DNA of 64,000 nt from Myxococcus hansupus (GTDB taxonomy: Bacteria; Myxococcota; Myxococcia; Myxococcales; Myxococcaceae). Shown here piece by piece: positions 31,338 through 40,067 of this stretch; position 1 is the first letter of the stretch, and each line of letters opens with the position of its first letter. Made by a program: the position numbers and the translations under genes. The notes under the pieces are model-generated. The model had not been told where the DNA came from and searched no databases. It saw nothing but the letters and a program-made list of their open reading frames with translations. The stretch spans positions 5,166,501 through 5,230,500 of the forward strand of contig NZ_CP012109.1 in assembly GCF_000280925.3 (NCBI RefSeq), given 5' to 3'.

Positions 31338-31805
31338 ATGGCAAACACGGTGGGAGTCAACTCCCTCTCTATCGTCACGAAAGAGAGCGGCGGCGTCACG
31401 GTGGCGTTTCCCGACATCTGTAAAACACCCAGCCCCGCAGGGCCGCTTCCAATTCCATATCCCAACATTGCCAGGTCATCCGACACCGCCAAGGGAAGCA
31501 AGAAGGTGACGGTCGAAGGCAATCCTGTCTGCCTGAAGGATTCGAACTTCAGCACGAGCACAGGAGACGAGGCGGGGACCGCGGGCGGCGGACTGGTCTC
31601 GGGCAAGACGAAAGGCCGGGCCGAGTTCATCAACTACTCCTTCGACGTACAGATCGAGGGAAAGAACGTGGCCAGAGCCTTGGACCTCATGCTCCACAAC
31701 GACAAGAACACGCCTCCAGCGCCACTGATGCAACCTCCTGTCCTGGGCTTCGGGAAGGGACCGAAGAACATCAAGTGCCGCTACTGCGAGAAGGACCTCG
31801 AGTAG
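31338..31805 (+). CDS. DUF4150 PAAR-like protein
   Basis: 155 residues from ATG 31338 with GGAGGCGG upstream; the 187 bp before it hold no gene. It matches the DUF4150 PAAR-like family: MANTVGVNSLSIVTKESGGV, a Pro-rich turn region (TPSPAGPLPIPYPNIARSSD), KKVTVEGNPVCLKDSNFSTS and GTAGGGLVSGKTKGRAEFIN. A CXXC pair (CRYC) lies at the C terminus. DUF4150 proteins sharpen the VgrG tip of type VI secretion or similar contractile injection systems and carry effectors. It heads a seven-gene plus-strand module. No VgrG or sheath gene is in the window, so the apparatus must be elsewhere. Confidence 0.85.
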   Translation: MANTVGVNSLSIVTKESGGVTVAFPDICKTPSPAGPLPIPYPNIARSSDTAKGSKKVTVEGNPVCLKDSNFSTSTGDEAGTAGGGLVSGKTKGRAEFINYSFDVQIEGKNVARALDLMLHNDKNTPPAPLMQPPVLGFGKGPKNIKCRYCEKDLE

Positions 31806-31819
31806 CCGAGGGAAATGAC

Positions 31820-32338
31820 ATGAAGCGTCCGGAAACGGTGGGAGTCCCGGTCCCAGGAGCGTCCGAAACGGAGGCCCCCCTCTGGGGTACTTACGTCGGT
31901 TGGGTCACAGGCATTGATGCCGAAGGCCACCTGTTGGTGGACTTCACGGAAAACCCTCTTGGCCCCCTCCGTGCGAGCAGAACCGTGGAACTTGATAGCA
32001 CCATGATTCGTGAGGCCGCCTCCTCGCGGCAGGCCGTGGTGCTGAGTTTTGACCGGGGACGTCGCTCGCATCCCATTGTGCTGGGTCTCGTCCAAGCGCC
32101 CAGCCTTTCGCCGCTCGTCGATGCGGTCCTGACACAGTCCCTCGCGAGTGTCCCGGCAAAGGCCCGTGTCGACGGCAGAGAAGTCGTCATTGAGGCCCGC
32201 GAGGAAATGGTTCTTCGTTGTGGCAAGGCAAGCATCACGCTTCGACGAAATGGCGAAGTTCTACTGCGTGGCGTGAACATCCGAACCGAAGCGGACGAGT
32301 TGCACCGCATCAAAGGGGGCAAAGTCCAGATCAACTGA
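31820..32338 (+). CDS. DUF6484-like protein of the type VI cargo module
   Basis: 172 residues from ATG 31820, 14 nt after the DUF4150 gene. The first half has a beta-rich OB-like pattern (LWGTYVGWVTGIDAEGHLLV; RGRRSHPIVLGLVQAP), and the second half ends in a strand-rich stretch (VVIEAREEMVLRCGKASITL) followed by RRNGEVLLRGVNIRTEAD, which looks like a short beta-helix tip. These features recall DUF6484 proteins that sit between PAAR-like tips and effectors. A small structural or adaptor role at the needle tip is likely. Family naming is from memory of such neighbourhoods, not a search. Confidence 0.65.
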   Translation: MKRPETVGVPVPGASETEAPLWGTYVGWVTGIDAEGHLLVDFTENPLGPLRASRTVELDSTMIREAASSRQAVVLSFDRGRRSHPIVLGLVQAPSLSPLVDAVLTQSLASVPAKARVDGREVVIEAREEMVLRCGKASITLRRNGEVLLRGVNIRTEADELHRIKGGKVQIN

Positions 32339-32367
32339 GTTCCCGGCACGTGTCACGGAGGACCGCC

Positions 32368-33135
32368 ATGGGGAAGACCACAGCAGCGGAATGGCATGGC
32401 TGGGATTCGGAGAACCTGGCCGACCTGCATCTCACAGAGGGGAAGAAGGCGAAGGACAAGGGTTGCCTGACGTCACATCAGGGTAAAAAGAAGGATCACC
32501 ACTGCAGCTACCACTGGCAGGCGTTCGAGAAGGCCAGGGCAGAAAACGCACGCTACGCATGGCCCCCCAAGAGCGAAGTTCCCACACCTCGCCCCAAGCA
32601 GGAAGGCGATTGGGATCCGGCCAACTGGGTCTTCTCCGCGTCCACCGGCCACCGGACCTATTATCCTCGCGAGGCTCACCACATCGTCCCCTTCGAGAGC
32701 CTGACCTGCGCCACCTGCACCGCCACCTGCGGAGACAGAAAAACGAAGGATGTCAGGAAGTTGAGCGCCCTTCGCGCGGGACTCCTCCAGAACGGCTACA
32801 ACCTCAACGACAGGTCCAACATGGCCTATCTGCCAGCGAGTCCCGCTCACGCCCGGGCGCTACAACTCCCGTACCACAATGGGAGACACGGCTCGTACAG
32901 CACCTATGTCGAAAAGGAACTGAAAAAGATATTCGCAGGCGCTCAAGAAGCCATTCAAAAGCATCTAGATGGGCAAGGCACGGAGCCCGATTACGACAAA
33001 TACGTCAAGAAAATCAAAACACTCTCCAAGACCCTCTACCTCGCCATCACGCAGGCTCGCCTTCCCGAAAACCGAGTGAAGGGAGATCATGACTCACTCA
33101 AAGCACTGGCGCGGAGAATGGTGACGTCGTTTTGA
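32368..33135 (+). CDS. AHH-type nuclease toxin (type VI cargo)
   Basis: 255 residues from ATG 32368 with GGAGG at good spacing. The centre has the AHH-superfamily signature of HNH/EndoVII nucleases: EAHHIVPFESL (His104 and His105), GYNLNDRSNMAYLPAS (Asn/Asp ligand region) and LPYHNGRHGSYSTYV. Several Cys (CATCTATC) may bind structural zinc. There is no signal peptide, as expected for cargo of a contractile system. It is followed 53 nt later by an Imm11-family gene, its probable antidote. The likely action is cleavage of DNA or RNA in a competitor. It has no PAAR domain of its own, so the DUF4150 protein would load it. Confidence 0.82.
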   Translation: MGKTTAAEWHGWDSENLADLHLTEGKKAKDKGCLTSHQGKKKDHHCSYHWQAFEKARAENARYAWPPKSEVPTPRPKQEGDWDPANWVFSASTGHRTYYPREAHHIVPFESLTCATCTATCGDRKTKDVRKLSALRAGLLQNGYNLNDRSNMAYLPASPAHARALQLPYHNGRHGSYSTYVEKELKKIFAGAQEAIQKHLDGQGTEPDYDKYVKKIKTLSKTLYLAITQARLPENRVKGDHDSLKALARRMVTSF

Positions 33136-33188
33136 CACGCACGCCCTGTCACCACAGCGCACTGCACCATGCATTTCCGAGGTGAACC

Positions 33189-33770
33189 ATGAAATTCTAT
33201 GCCGTAAATACCCTGGGGGACTTCGGCAATGAAGACCTCTGCCTCCTTCGGGAGTTCGTTGATGGCATCGGAATGCACGCATGGAAGGTGAGCAAAGGGG
33301 AGTCCCTGCGCTCCGTCTACCCTGCGGATGCCAAGATCTTCATGACCCCAGACAGTCCAGGCATCAAGCTCTGCTCTCTCATTGGAAACACGGACAGCAT
33401 GCTCGTTGCAGCCCCCGAACTCAGGGCCACTATCGAAAAACACCGTCAAAGTGACGTCGAGTACCTGCCCTTCACACTTTATGACCACAGGAAACGAGTG
33501 CACAGCAGGGACTACGTCATCATCAACCCACTTGGGACATTCGACTGTCTCGACTTCAAGGCGAGTCAGATCATCTGGGATGACGAGGATCCAGATGAAA
33601 TCATTCGCATCAACAAGCGAGTCTTGTCACGCGAGAAAGTGGAGCAAGCGCCCGCACTCTTTCGCATCGACAGGGACTCCAGCAACTATGTCGTGAACGA
33701 AGCCCTGGCCGCCGAACTGCACGAACGCAAGTTCAGCAATGTCACGCTGGTGGAACTGCCCGTCCGCTAG
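33189..33770 (+). CDS. Imm11-family immunity protein
   Basis: 193 residues, cytoplasmic. The pattern is that of the Imm11 family common in myxobacteria: FYAVNTLGDF at the N terminus, a central IKLCSLIGNTDSMLVAAPEL, VEYLPFTLYDHRKRVHSRDY, and the conserved VIINPLGTFDCLDF followed by C-terminal acidic/helical segments (LFRIDRDSSNYVVNEAL; FSNVTLVELPVR). Position directly after the AHH nuclease supports it as the cognate antitoxin-like immunity protein. Codon use is less G/C-biased than in surrounding genes. Confidence 0.8.
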   Translation: MKFYAVNTLGDFGNEDLCLLREFVDGIGMHAWKVSKGESLRSVYPADAKIFMTPDSPGIKLCSLIGNTDSMLVAAPELRATIEKHRQSDVEYLPFTLYDHRKRVHSRDYVIINPLGTFDCLDFKASQIIWDDEDPDEIIRINKRVLSREKVEQAPALFRIDRDSSNYVVNEALAAELHERKFSNVTLVELPVR

Positions 33771-33786
33771 CAGCATGGAGGTGCGT

Positions 33787-35142
33787 GTGTCCTTGAGTTT
33801 CAACGCATCCTCGGGGGGCACTTCCGTCCGGCGGCCCCGGCTACCACCCATCTTGTGGGATGTCGTGGAGGAGCACCTCCAGGAGGCATCCTTCTTCTGG
33901 CGCCAGTGGGAGCGTGCCCTCTTCTCGTCCGAGGAGTCGCTGGACGACGTGGCCGGAGGAGATGAACATCGACTGAAAATGCACCTCGACGCACTGCTCG
34001 TCGCGGGAGGGGCCATCAGCCAGCGCGTGCTACGGCCAGCCCTGGAGGCAACAGACGACTTCATCGCGGGTCCCGCAGCATACGCGCTGCTGGAATCCAT
34101 GGGGCAGCAGGCACTTCCGCCGGTCCTCGACGCGCTCGTCAACGCGGAGGACGAAAAGCGGCGAGAGTTATGCCGAGCCGTGGCACTGAGCTCCAGGCCG
34201 GACCTGGATGCAGCCCTGATCCAGGCATTGCCAAGGTATGAGGCGCCGCTCCAGGCATTGCTCGTGAAATGCCTCGCATCCCGTCACGCGGATGCAGGCT
34301 CGGTGCTGGAGTCGCTGTACCCAAACGAAAATACGTCACTTCGAGCCGCCGTCATCCAGGCCTCACGGCATACGGAGCACGGCCGCGCCCATCGCTTGGT
34401 GCAACGAGGACTGGAAGAGTCCCATCCCCAGGTGCGTGACGCCGCCCTGCTGACCGGACTCATCTTGGGCTCGCGCGCGGCATGGTGGCAGTGCCGGAGC
34501 GCGGTGAGAACACAGAGCCCCCAGCTTCGGGGGCTGCTCCTGGCATTGGGGATGTCGGGAGATCCGGCGGAAGTCGAGGTGCTCCTTTCCGCGATGGAAC
34601 AGCCATCCCTTCGGACGTCTGCGATCCAAGCATTGGGCCTCAGCGGGCAACGGGCCGCAGCCGACGCATTGCTGGGCGTGCTGACGACCCAGGAAGCGGT
34701 GCTCGCGGCCGAGTCCTTCTCCGCCATCACCGGCCTCGTCATGTCCTCGGACCTCATCGAGGAAGCCACCTCCTCGGATGACGACGAACCCGCGGGGCAA
34801 TGGGAGTCCTCCCCCTGGGGCCCAAGGGCCCCCGCGATACGGGGCCGCGTGAGAGCCGACCGTGTTGACGCGTGGTGGAAGAATGCGCGCTCCCGCTTCG
34901 AGCCAGGCAGAAGGTACCTCCAAGGACACTTGTGGACACCTGAGCTGCTCATTCAAGCGTTGGAGGTCCTCCCGACGCGCCGTAGGCCCCCGCTCGCCCT
35001 GGAGCTCGCCATCCGGACCCAGGGAGCCGTCAACGTGGAGACGACCGCATGGACCTCGCGACAGCGAGGACAGCTCCTCCTCGCGCGTCAGCTCCGTCCT
35101 GGAATCCCCGTGGGCTCGTTCGACAGCTTCATGAGACTTTGA
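33787..35142 (+). CDS. TIGR02270-family HEAT-repeat protein
   Basis: 451 residues from GTG 33787, chosen because GGAGG lies 5 nt upstream; ATG 33775 is the alternative. The N terminus (ILWDVVEEHLQEASFFWRQW) and a chain of ~30-residue helical hairpins with LLESMGQQALPPVLDALVNA and AIQALGLSGQRAAADALLG identify the TIGR02270 family. Such proteins are repeatedly found next to PAAR-like or type VI effector genes together with ketosynthase-like proteins; the role is unknown and may be chaperone-like. It is cytoplasmic. It sits 16 nt past the Imm11 stop and 29 nt before the ketosynthase-like gene. Confidence 0.82.
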   Translation: MSLSFNASSGGTSVRRPRLPPILWDVVEEHLQEASFFWRQWERALFSSEESLDDVAGGDEHRLKMHLDALLVAGGAISQRVLRPALEATDDFIAGPAAYALLESMGQQALPPVLDALVNAEDEKRRELCRAVALSSRPDLDAALIQALPRYEAPLQALLVKCLASRHADAGSVLESLYPNENTSLRAAVIQASRHTEHGRAHRLVQRGLEESHPQVRDAALLTGLILGSRAAWWQCRSAVRTQSPQLRGLLLALGMSGDPAEVEVLLSAMEQPSLRTSAIQALGLSGQRAAADALLGVLTTQEAVLAAESFSAITGLVMSSDLIEEATSSDDDEPAGQWESSPWGPRAPAIRGRVRADRVDAWWKNARSRFEPGRRYLQGHLWTPELLIQALEVLPTRRRPPLALELAIRTQGAVNVETTAWTSRQRGQLLLARQLRPGIPVGSFDSFMRL

Positions 35143-35171
35143 GCAGCCGCTTCACACCAGAGGAGCTGCGT

Positions 35172-36257
35172 ATGCATGACGCGCGCATTGTCATCACCGG
35201 CAGCGGGGCCATCACCTCCGTGGGCAGAAACGCGCCAGACGCGTGTGCCGCCATCCACGCAGGAATCTCGCGCCCACGGCGCGTCGCGCATTATCAGGTT
35301 CTGGATGAAGAAACGCAGGACCTCGTTGCGCTGACGGGGCACCCCATCCAGGGCTACACGGAAGGGTTCACGCATCAGGGACGCTGGCTGCGGTTGGCCC
35401 GCGGATGCCTGGACGACATGCGCGCTCGCGGGCAGCTTCAAGGAACGCAAGAGACCACCTACTGGCGCGAAACGGGGTTGATATCCGTTACCAATTATCC
35501 GGACACGGGCTGGCTTGAGCCAGGCATGGAGGAAAGCGCGGGAAGCATGGCCGCCAAGCTGAGAGACGCCCTGCGGCTGCCCATTGACGACGAAAAGCTA
35601 CAAACGCTGAGCATGGGGCATGCTGGGGTAGCAAACGCGTTCGAGCGAGGTGCGCAAGAATTGCGTCACGGCAGGCTGCAACGCGTGCTCATCGTCGCCG
35701 CGGACTCGCTGCTCGCGCCGGGTGTCCTGGAACAACTGGGCGCCCAGCGCCGCCTCAAATTTGAAGGTCAGCCCGTGGGCCTCACGCCCGGTGAGGCAGG
35801 CGTCTGCCTCCTCCTGGAATTGGAATCCAGCGCGCGCAAACGCAATGCCCCACCGCAGGCGCGGCTCGCGGGCGTCGCCACCGCGCAAGAGGAGAATCAC
35901 CGCGAATCCGGAAGCACGACCACGGGCACGGGACTGGCGAAGTGCATTCACCAGGTGCTCGACCTCCTGCCGGAGCCCGCTTCATTCGGTGGAGACATCT
36001 ACGCCGATCTCAACGGGGAGGAGTGGAGAGCGCGGGAGTGGGGCTACGCAAGTGTGCGCATCGAACAGCGAATGAAGGCCCCGGAAGTCCATGTTCCCTG
36101 TGCCCATGTTGGCGACACAGGCGCCGCCAGTGGAGCACTGGGGATCTGCATGGCGCTGCACGCCTTGGCGCGAGGCCATGCGCGCGCGGGCCATGCCTTG
36201 GTCCTGTCGAGTTCCGAGCGTGGGCAGGTTGGGAGCGTCTGTCTCGGGGCTCCGTGA
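35172..36257 (+). CDS. Ketosynthase-like protein lacking the catalytic Cys
   Basis: 361 residues from ATG 35172 with AGGAG upstream. The thiolase fold is recognisable: IVITGSGAITSVGRNA at the N terminus, LRHGRLQRVLIVAADS (paired strand after the nucleophile helix), TPGEAGVCLLLELE and HVGDTGAASGALGICMALH near the end, the region that holds a catalytic His in true enzymes. At the nucleophile position the usual T-A-C-S-S is replaced by M-G-H-A-G, with His150 where Cys should be. It therefore cannot perform normal condensation. Relatives accompany TIGR02270 genes in type VI effector modules; a binding or folding role is more likely than fatty-acid synthesis. Confidence 0.8.
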   Translation: MHDARIVITGSGAITSVGRNAPDACAAIHAGISRPRRVAHYQVLDEETQDLVALTGHPIQGYTEGFTHQGRWLRLARGCLDDMRARGQLQGTQETTYWRETGLISVTNYPDTGWLEPGMEESAGSMAAKLRDALRLPIDDEKLQTLSMGHAGVANAFERGAQELRHGRLQRVLIVAADSLLAPGVLEQLGAQRRLKFEGQPVGLTPGEAGVCLLLELESSARKRNAPPQARLAGVATAQEENHRESGSTTTGTGLAKCIHQVLDLLPEPASFGGDIYADLNGEEWRAREWGYASVRIEQRMKAPEVHVPCAHVGDTGAASGALGICMALHALARGHARAGHALVLSSSERGQVGSVCLGAP

Positions 36258-36300
36258 GCTGGATACGACGACCACCACACGCGCCAAGGAGCATCAAAAG

Positions 36301-37071
36301 ATGACCTCGGATAGACTTCCGCTCTTCGTCGAAGTCGCGTTGCAAGAAAATCAGCGCCTGATTTCAAGAGGCCTTGGCAATGATCTCCCGCTCAAGGAAG
36401 TGCTGACCCTCTGCCAGAACTTCAGGCTTGCAGGCATCGGGGCGCTATTCCTCAGCGCCACCTCTGACGCCTTTCTCTGGCGCCTTCACCAGAGCGGCCG
36501 GTGCTTCTTCCATTTCTTGTCGAGGGCTGACGACGGCGAGAAGCTGACGAGCAAGTGCCTCCCCTTCTTCGACGCCATTGCCGCGGGAGACCTTGATACC
36601 GCCCGCGAGATTGCCCTTCACGCCAAGAGGTTCCGGGAGCCCGACATGGAGTACCCGGAGGACTTCCTCTTCGTCGAGTTCCTCATGCAGCGCTACTTCC
36701 TGGGCGCCACCGATGACACCTGCAACGAACTCCTGACGCATTACGAAGCGGCGCTCCAGGGCGCCGAGGACTTCCGGCTGGGAATATGCCGAGCACTCTT
36801 GATAGGCGACGAGGCCGCTTTCGGAAGCGAATTGTCCGGGTTTCTGTCGGCGCGAAACGACTCCATTCAAGACCTCTCAGCGAATGGCTCCATTGAACAG
36901 GAGACACTCGCAACCGAGGGGCAGCTTTCCGTTGAGGGACTGGCGCTGATCCGTCTTGCCGAACTCCAGGGGTTCTCGACCGAGGAGGATTATCTCAACA
37001 TCCCCAGCATCGCGCGGGAGCCCTCTGCGCGGCCCTTTCAACGCGACTCCTGGAGGTCCACTCCCCTGTAG
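36301..37071 (+). CDS. Imm49-like immunity protein
   Basis: 256 residues from ATG 36301 with AAGGAG upstream. The helical pattern agrees with the Imm49 family: an N-terminal helix, a central GDLDTAREIALHAKRFREPD and FLFVEFLMQRYFLG, RLGICRALLIGDEAAFGSEL, then a C-terminal ALIRLAELQGFSTEEDYLNI segment. It has no secretion signal. It ends the module and may protect against the AHH nuclease or against an absent second toxin. The assignment is moderate, as Imm49 is defined mostly by profile similarity. Confidence 0.65.
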   Translation: MTSDRLPLFVEVALQENQRLISRGLGNDLPLKEVLTLCQNFRLAGIGALFLSATSDAFLWRLHQSGRCFFHFLSRADDGEKLTSKCLPFFDAIAAGDLDTAREIALHAKRFREPDMEYPEDFLFVEFLMQRYFLGATDDTCNELLTHYEAALQGAEDFRLGICRALLIGDEAAFGSELSGFLSARNDSIQDLSANGSIEQETLATEGQLSVEGLALIRLAELQGFSTEEDYLNIPSIAREPSARPFQRDSWRSTPL

Positions 37072-37268
37072 CACCTCCAACAGGACGGCAGCGACAGCGG
37101 CCGGACCCACTGCGCCGGCCGACGCGTACACGCGCCTTGAGCAAGGACTTTCATGTCAGGCCCTTGGCCGTGTCGCGGCGGCGCGGGGCCGTGGTAGACG
37201 GCGCATGTCCTGCTCATCGGCTACCGTCGCCGTTCCTCGTGACTCGTCCACTGCCTTTGGAGTCGTTC

Positions 37269-39377
37269 ATGGTGTCCCCCCGCCTGCTCGCGCCCCTTCT
37301 CGTCCTGCTCCTGTTGACCGCCTGCCCCGGGGACGACTCCACGCCGACGCCCGTGGACAGCGGCGTCATCACCGACGCCGGGAGCGACCCGGATTCAGGG
37401 ACGGATTCAGACGCGGGCACGGAACCGGACGCAGGCACGGAACCGGATGCGGGCGCGGACGCCGGGCAGGAGACCACCCCGCCCAGCATCACCACCGAGG
37501 CGCTGACCGGAGGCACCGTCGGCCAGTGGTACTCCGTCACGCTGAGCGCCGCCGGCGGCCGTGCCCCGCTGAGCTGGCGCCTCGCGGAGGACTTCGTCGC
37601 CACGGGCCTTTCCCTGTCGTCCACGGGCACCCTGTCGGGCACTCCCGCGCAGGCGGCGGAAAGCACTCTGTCCGTCACGGTGGAGGACGCGGATGGACAG
37701 ACGGCCTCGCGGGAGCTGACGCTCTCCGTCGCGGCGGCCGGCGCCCCCGTGTTCACGGTGGGCCAGTGGAACCTCACCTACTTCGGCTCCGACTCGCGCG
37801 GTCCGGTGAACTCCTCGTCGGATGGTGGCACGTCGGATGACCTCCAGATTGCCGGCGCGCGCGACATCATGCGCGAGCTGGGCGCCAACCTCTGGGCCGT
37901 GGTGGAGATGGTGGACACCTCCGACTTCGACCTGCTCAAGGCCCAGCTTCCGGGCTTCGACGGCTTCCTCGCCAACAACGCCGCCTTCGTCTCCGGCGGC
38001 ACCTCTCCTTATGGCACCAGCAGCCAGAAGGTGGGCGTGCTCTATGACAGCTCCCTCACCTTCCAGAGCGCGAGCCTGGTCCGGGTGGGCAACAGCAGCG
38101 ACTTCTCGGACCGCCCGCCCCTGCGCGTGGACTTCACCACGGAGATCGCCGGTGAGGAGACGCAGCTCACCGTCATCGTCGTCCACATGCGCGCCAACAG
38201 CTCCGACCCCACGGGCCCCCGTGAGGCCCGGGAGCGCGCCGCCGCGGCGCTGAAGACGTACCTGGACGACACGCTGCCCACGCAGCACGTGTTCGTCATC
38301 GGGGATTGGAATGACGACGTGGACGAGTCCATCTCGCTCGACCCCACCACCCAGGCGCCGCTGGCCACGCCCTACCAGCACTTCGTCTCCGACAGCGCGC
38401 GCTACACCTTCATCACCCGCGAGCTGTCCCTGGCGGGCGGCGCCACCACCATCGGCTTCGAGAACATCGTCGACCACACGCTGGCCAGCAACGAGGCCGC
38501 GGACCGGTACATCCCCGACTCCGCGAGCATCCTCTACGCGGACGAGTGGTTCCCCGACTTCCTCAACGTCGTGAGCGACCACCGCCCCGTCATCAGCCGC
38601 TACACCTTCAGCGCCCAGACGGGCCCCTTCGTGCGCCTGAAGGCGCCCCACGGCGGCACGTACCAGGGCGGCAGCACGCTGCCCATCACCTGGACCTCCT
38701 GGGGCGTGGGCCAGGTGCGCGTCGAGGTCTCCACCAACGGGGGCACCGACTGGAGCACGGTGGCCAGCGCGGTCCCCGCGGCGCAAGGCCGCTTCGCCTG
38801 GAACGTCCCGGACGAGAACGCCGCGCAGGTCCTCGTGCGCGTGGTGGATGCCTTCAACCCCGCGAACGTGGACACGAGCCGCGAGGCGCTGAGCATCGTC
38901 GGTGGGCCCGCGCGCGTGTTCATCAACGAGGTGCTCGCCCACGAGGGAACCCAGACGGCGGCCCACGAGTTCGTCGAGCTGGTCAACGCGAGCCCCTTCC
39001 CCGTGGACCTCTCCGGCTGGACGCTGTGGGACGCCACCAACGGCGCCGCGCGCCACGTCTTCGCGGCGGGCACGCAGTTGGGCGGCGGGCAGGCCGTGGT
39101 CGTGTTCGGCGGCGCCGCCGCGGTGCCCTCGGGACAGGCGAACGCGCTGGCCGCGTCGGGCGGGCTGCTGGGCCTGGGCAACAGCAGCGACTCCGTGCGG
39201 CTGCGACGCCAGGACAGCACGCTGGTGGACCAGTTCGACTACACGTCCGCCGTGCCGGGCGTCTCCGCGAACCGCTCGCCCGATGCGACGCCGGACGCCA
39301 GCTTCGTGCCGCACGACGCGCTACCGGCGGGCCTGGCGAGCTCCCCGGGCCTGCGCGCGGACGGCACCGCCTTCTGA
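37269..39377 (+). CDS. Lipoprotein with endonuclease/phosphatase and lamin-tail domains
   Basis: 702 residues from ATG 37269, with GGAG upstream. A lipoprotein signal (LLAPLLVLLLLTAC) is followed by an Asp/Gly/Thr-rich linker with tandem DAGTEPDAG units (about 35-70). A short Ig-like region (about 75-155) precedes an EEP-type nuclease domain: VGQWNLTYFG, WAVVEMVDT, VIVVHMRANSSD, FVIGDWNDDVDE and VSDHRPVISRYTF carry the Asn, Glu, Asp-x-Asn and terminal Asp-His residues of the exonuclease/endonuclease/phosphatase fold. An Ig-like region (640-ish bases) and a C-terminal lamin-tail domain (VFINEVLAHEG; FVELVNASPFPVDLSGW) follow. It is probably a surface or secreted nuclease for prey DNA or biofilm DNA. 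Confidence 0.83.
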   Translation: MVSPRLLAPLLVLLLLTACPGDDSTPTPVDSGVITDAGSDPDSGTDSDAGTEPDAGTEPDAGADAGQETTPPSITTEALTGGTVGQWYSVTLSAAGGRAPLSWRLAEDFVATGLSLSSTGTLSGTPAQAAESTLSVTVEDADGQTASRELTLSVAAAGAPVFTVGQWNLTYFGSDSRGPVNSSSDGGTSDDLQIAGARDIMRELGANLWAVVEMVDTSDFDLLKAQLPGFDGFLANNAAFVSGGTSPYGTSSQKVGVLYDSSLTFQSASLVRVGNSSDFSDRPPLRVDFTTEIAGEETQLTVIVVHMRANSSDPTGPREARERAAAALKTYLDDTLPTQHVFVIGDWNDDVDESISLDPTTQAPLATPYQHFVSDSARYTFITRELSLAGGATTIGFENIVDHTLASNEAADRYIPDSASILYADEWFPDFLNVVSDHRPVISRYTFSAQTGPFVRLKAPHGGTYQGGSTLPITWTSWGVGQVRVEVSTNGGTDWSTVASAVPAAQGRFAWNVPDENAAQVLVRVVDAFNPANVDTSREALSIVGGPARVFINEVLAHEGTQTAAHEFVELVNASPFPVDLSGWTLWDATNGAARHVFAAGTQLGGGQAVVVFGGAAAVPSGQANALAASGGLLGLGNSSDSVRLRRQDSTLVDQFDYTSAVPGVSANRSPDATPDASFVPHDALPAGLASSPGLRADGTAF

Positions 39378-39427
39378 GCGGCCCCCGGGCGCGCCGCGTG
39401 ACCGCGAAGGTCCGTGGCGCACCCGGC

Positions 39428-40027
39428 TCACGGCACGAAGAGGAGCCGTGAGGACTGCTGGACCCAGGCACGCCGCGTGTCGAGCGTGCCGAAGTCCAGC
39501 AGGATGAACTGGTCGAACAGCCGGGGCATCATCGACAGCAGGCTGAGCGAGGACCACACCTGGGTCAGCGCCATCCGCAGCCGGTTCTCCGGCAGGTGCG
39601 GCACGGCCGGGGCCAAGCGTCCCGCGAACTCCGCGAGGAAGCCGTTGAGCCGCTGGATGGCCGTGCCGTCGTAGCGCTGATGGGCCAACGCATCGTGGAA
39701 GTGCGCGTGGGCGATGTACGGGTAGCGCAGGCTGTTGCTCAGGAGGTCCTCGAGCAGCGCCTCGAAGGCCTCCCGGATGCCGAGCCCCTCCAGCCGGAGC
39801 CGGTCGAAGTCCTCGAGGACGTTCCCGAAGGCCTGGTCCAGCGTCTGCTCCAACGCCAGCGACACCAGCTTCTCCTTGCTCCGGAAGTAGTAGCTGATGG
39901 CCGCGCTGTTCACCTGCGCCTCGCGGGCAATCTCCCGGATGCCCGTCGCATCCAGTCCATCCCGGCCAATGCACACGATGGTCGCCCGGAGGATGCGCTC
40001 CCGGGCCTCCTGCTCCTTGGTACTCAT
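39428..40027 (-). CDS. TetR-family transcriptional regulator
   Basis: 199 residues from ATG 40027, chosen over the longer GTG start at 40063 because of the CAGGGG signal and because the HTH then begins normally. The helix-turn-helix is canonical: RILRATIVCIGRDGLDATGI and REIAREAQVNSAAISYYFRS. The C-terminal part is a helical ligand-binding domain. It is divergent from the Tat-type hydrolase and is separated by 105 bp containing three copies of an ATTCAATC octamer, a candidate operator. It probably controls the hydrolase and downstream outer-membrane gene. Confidence 0.88.
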   Translation of the reverse strand: MSTKEQEARERILRATIVCIGRDGLDATGIREIAREAQVNSAAISYYFRSKEKLVSLALEQTLDQAFGNVLEDFDRLRLEGLGIREAFEALLEDLLSNSLRYPYIAHAHFHDALAHQRYDGTAIQRLNGFLAEFAGRLAPAVPHLPENRLRMALTQVWSSLSLLSMMPRLFDQFILLDFGTLDTRRAWVQQSSRLLFVP

Positions 40028-40067
40028 CCCTGCAAACCCCTGAAACGGCGTGAGTCCTCGCACGCGC

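Noticed and set aside
35172..36257. Reading the 35172 gene as a polyketide or fatty-acid synthase component
   Set aside because: The nucleophile Cys is absent, no ACP, KR or AT gene is near, and the gene is embedded in an effector module.
37370..37460. Tandem short repeats (DAGTEPDAG coding units)
   Set aside because: It is a low-complexity lipoprotein linker in the 37269 gene, not a repeat element or CRISPR.
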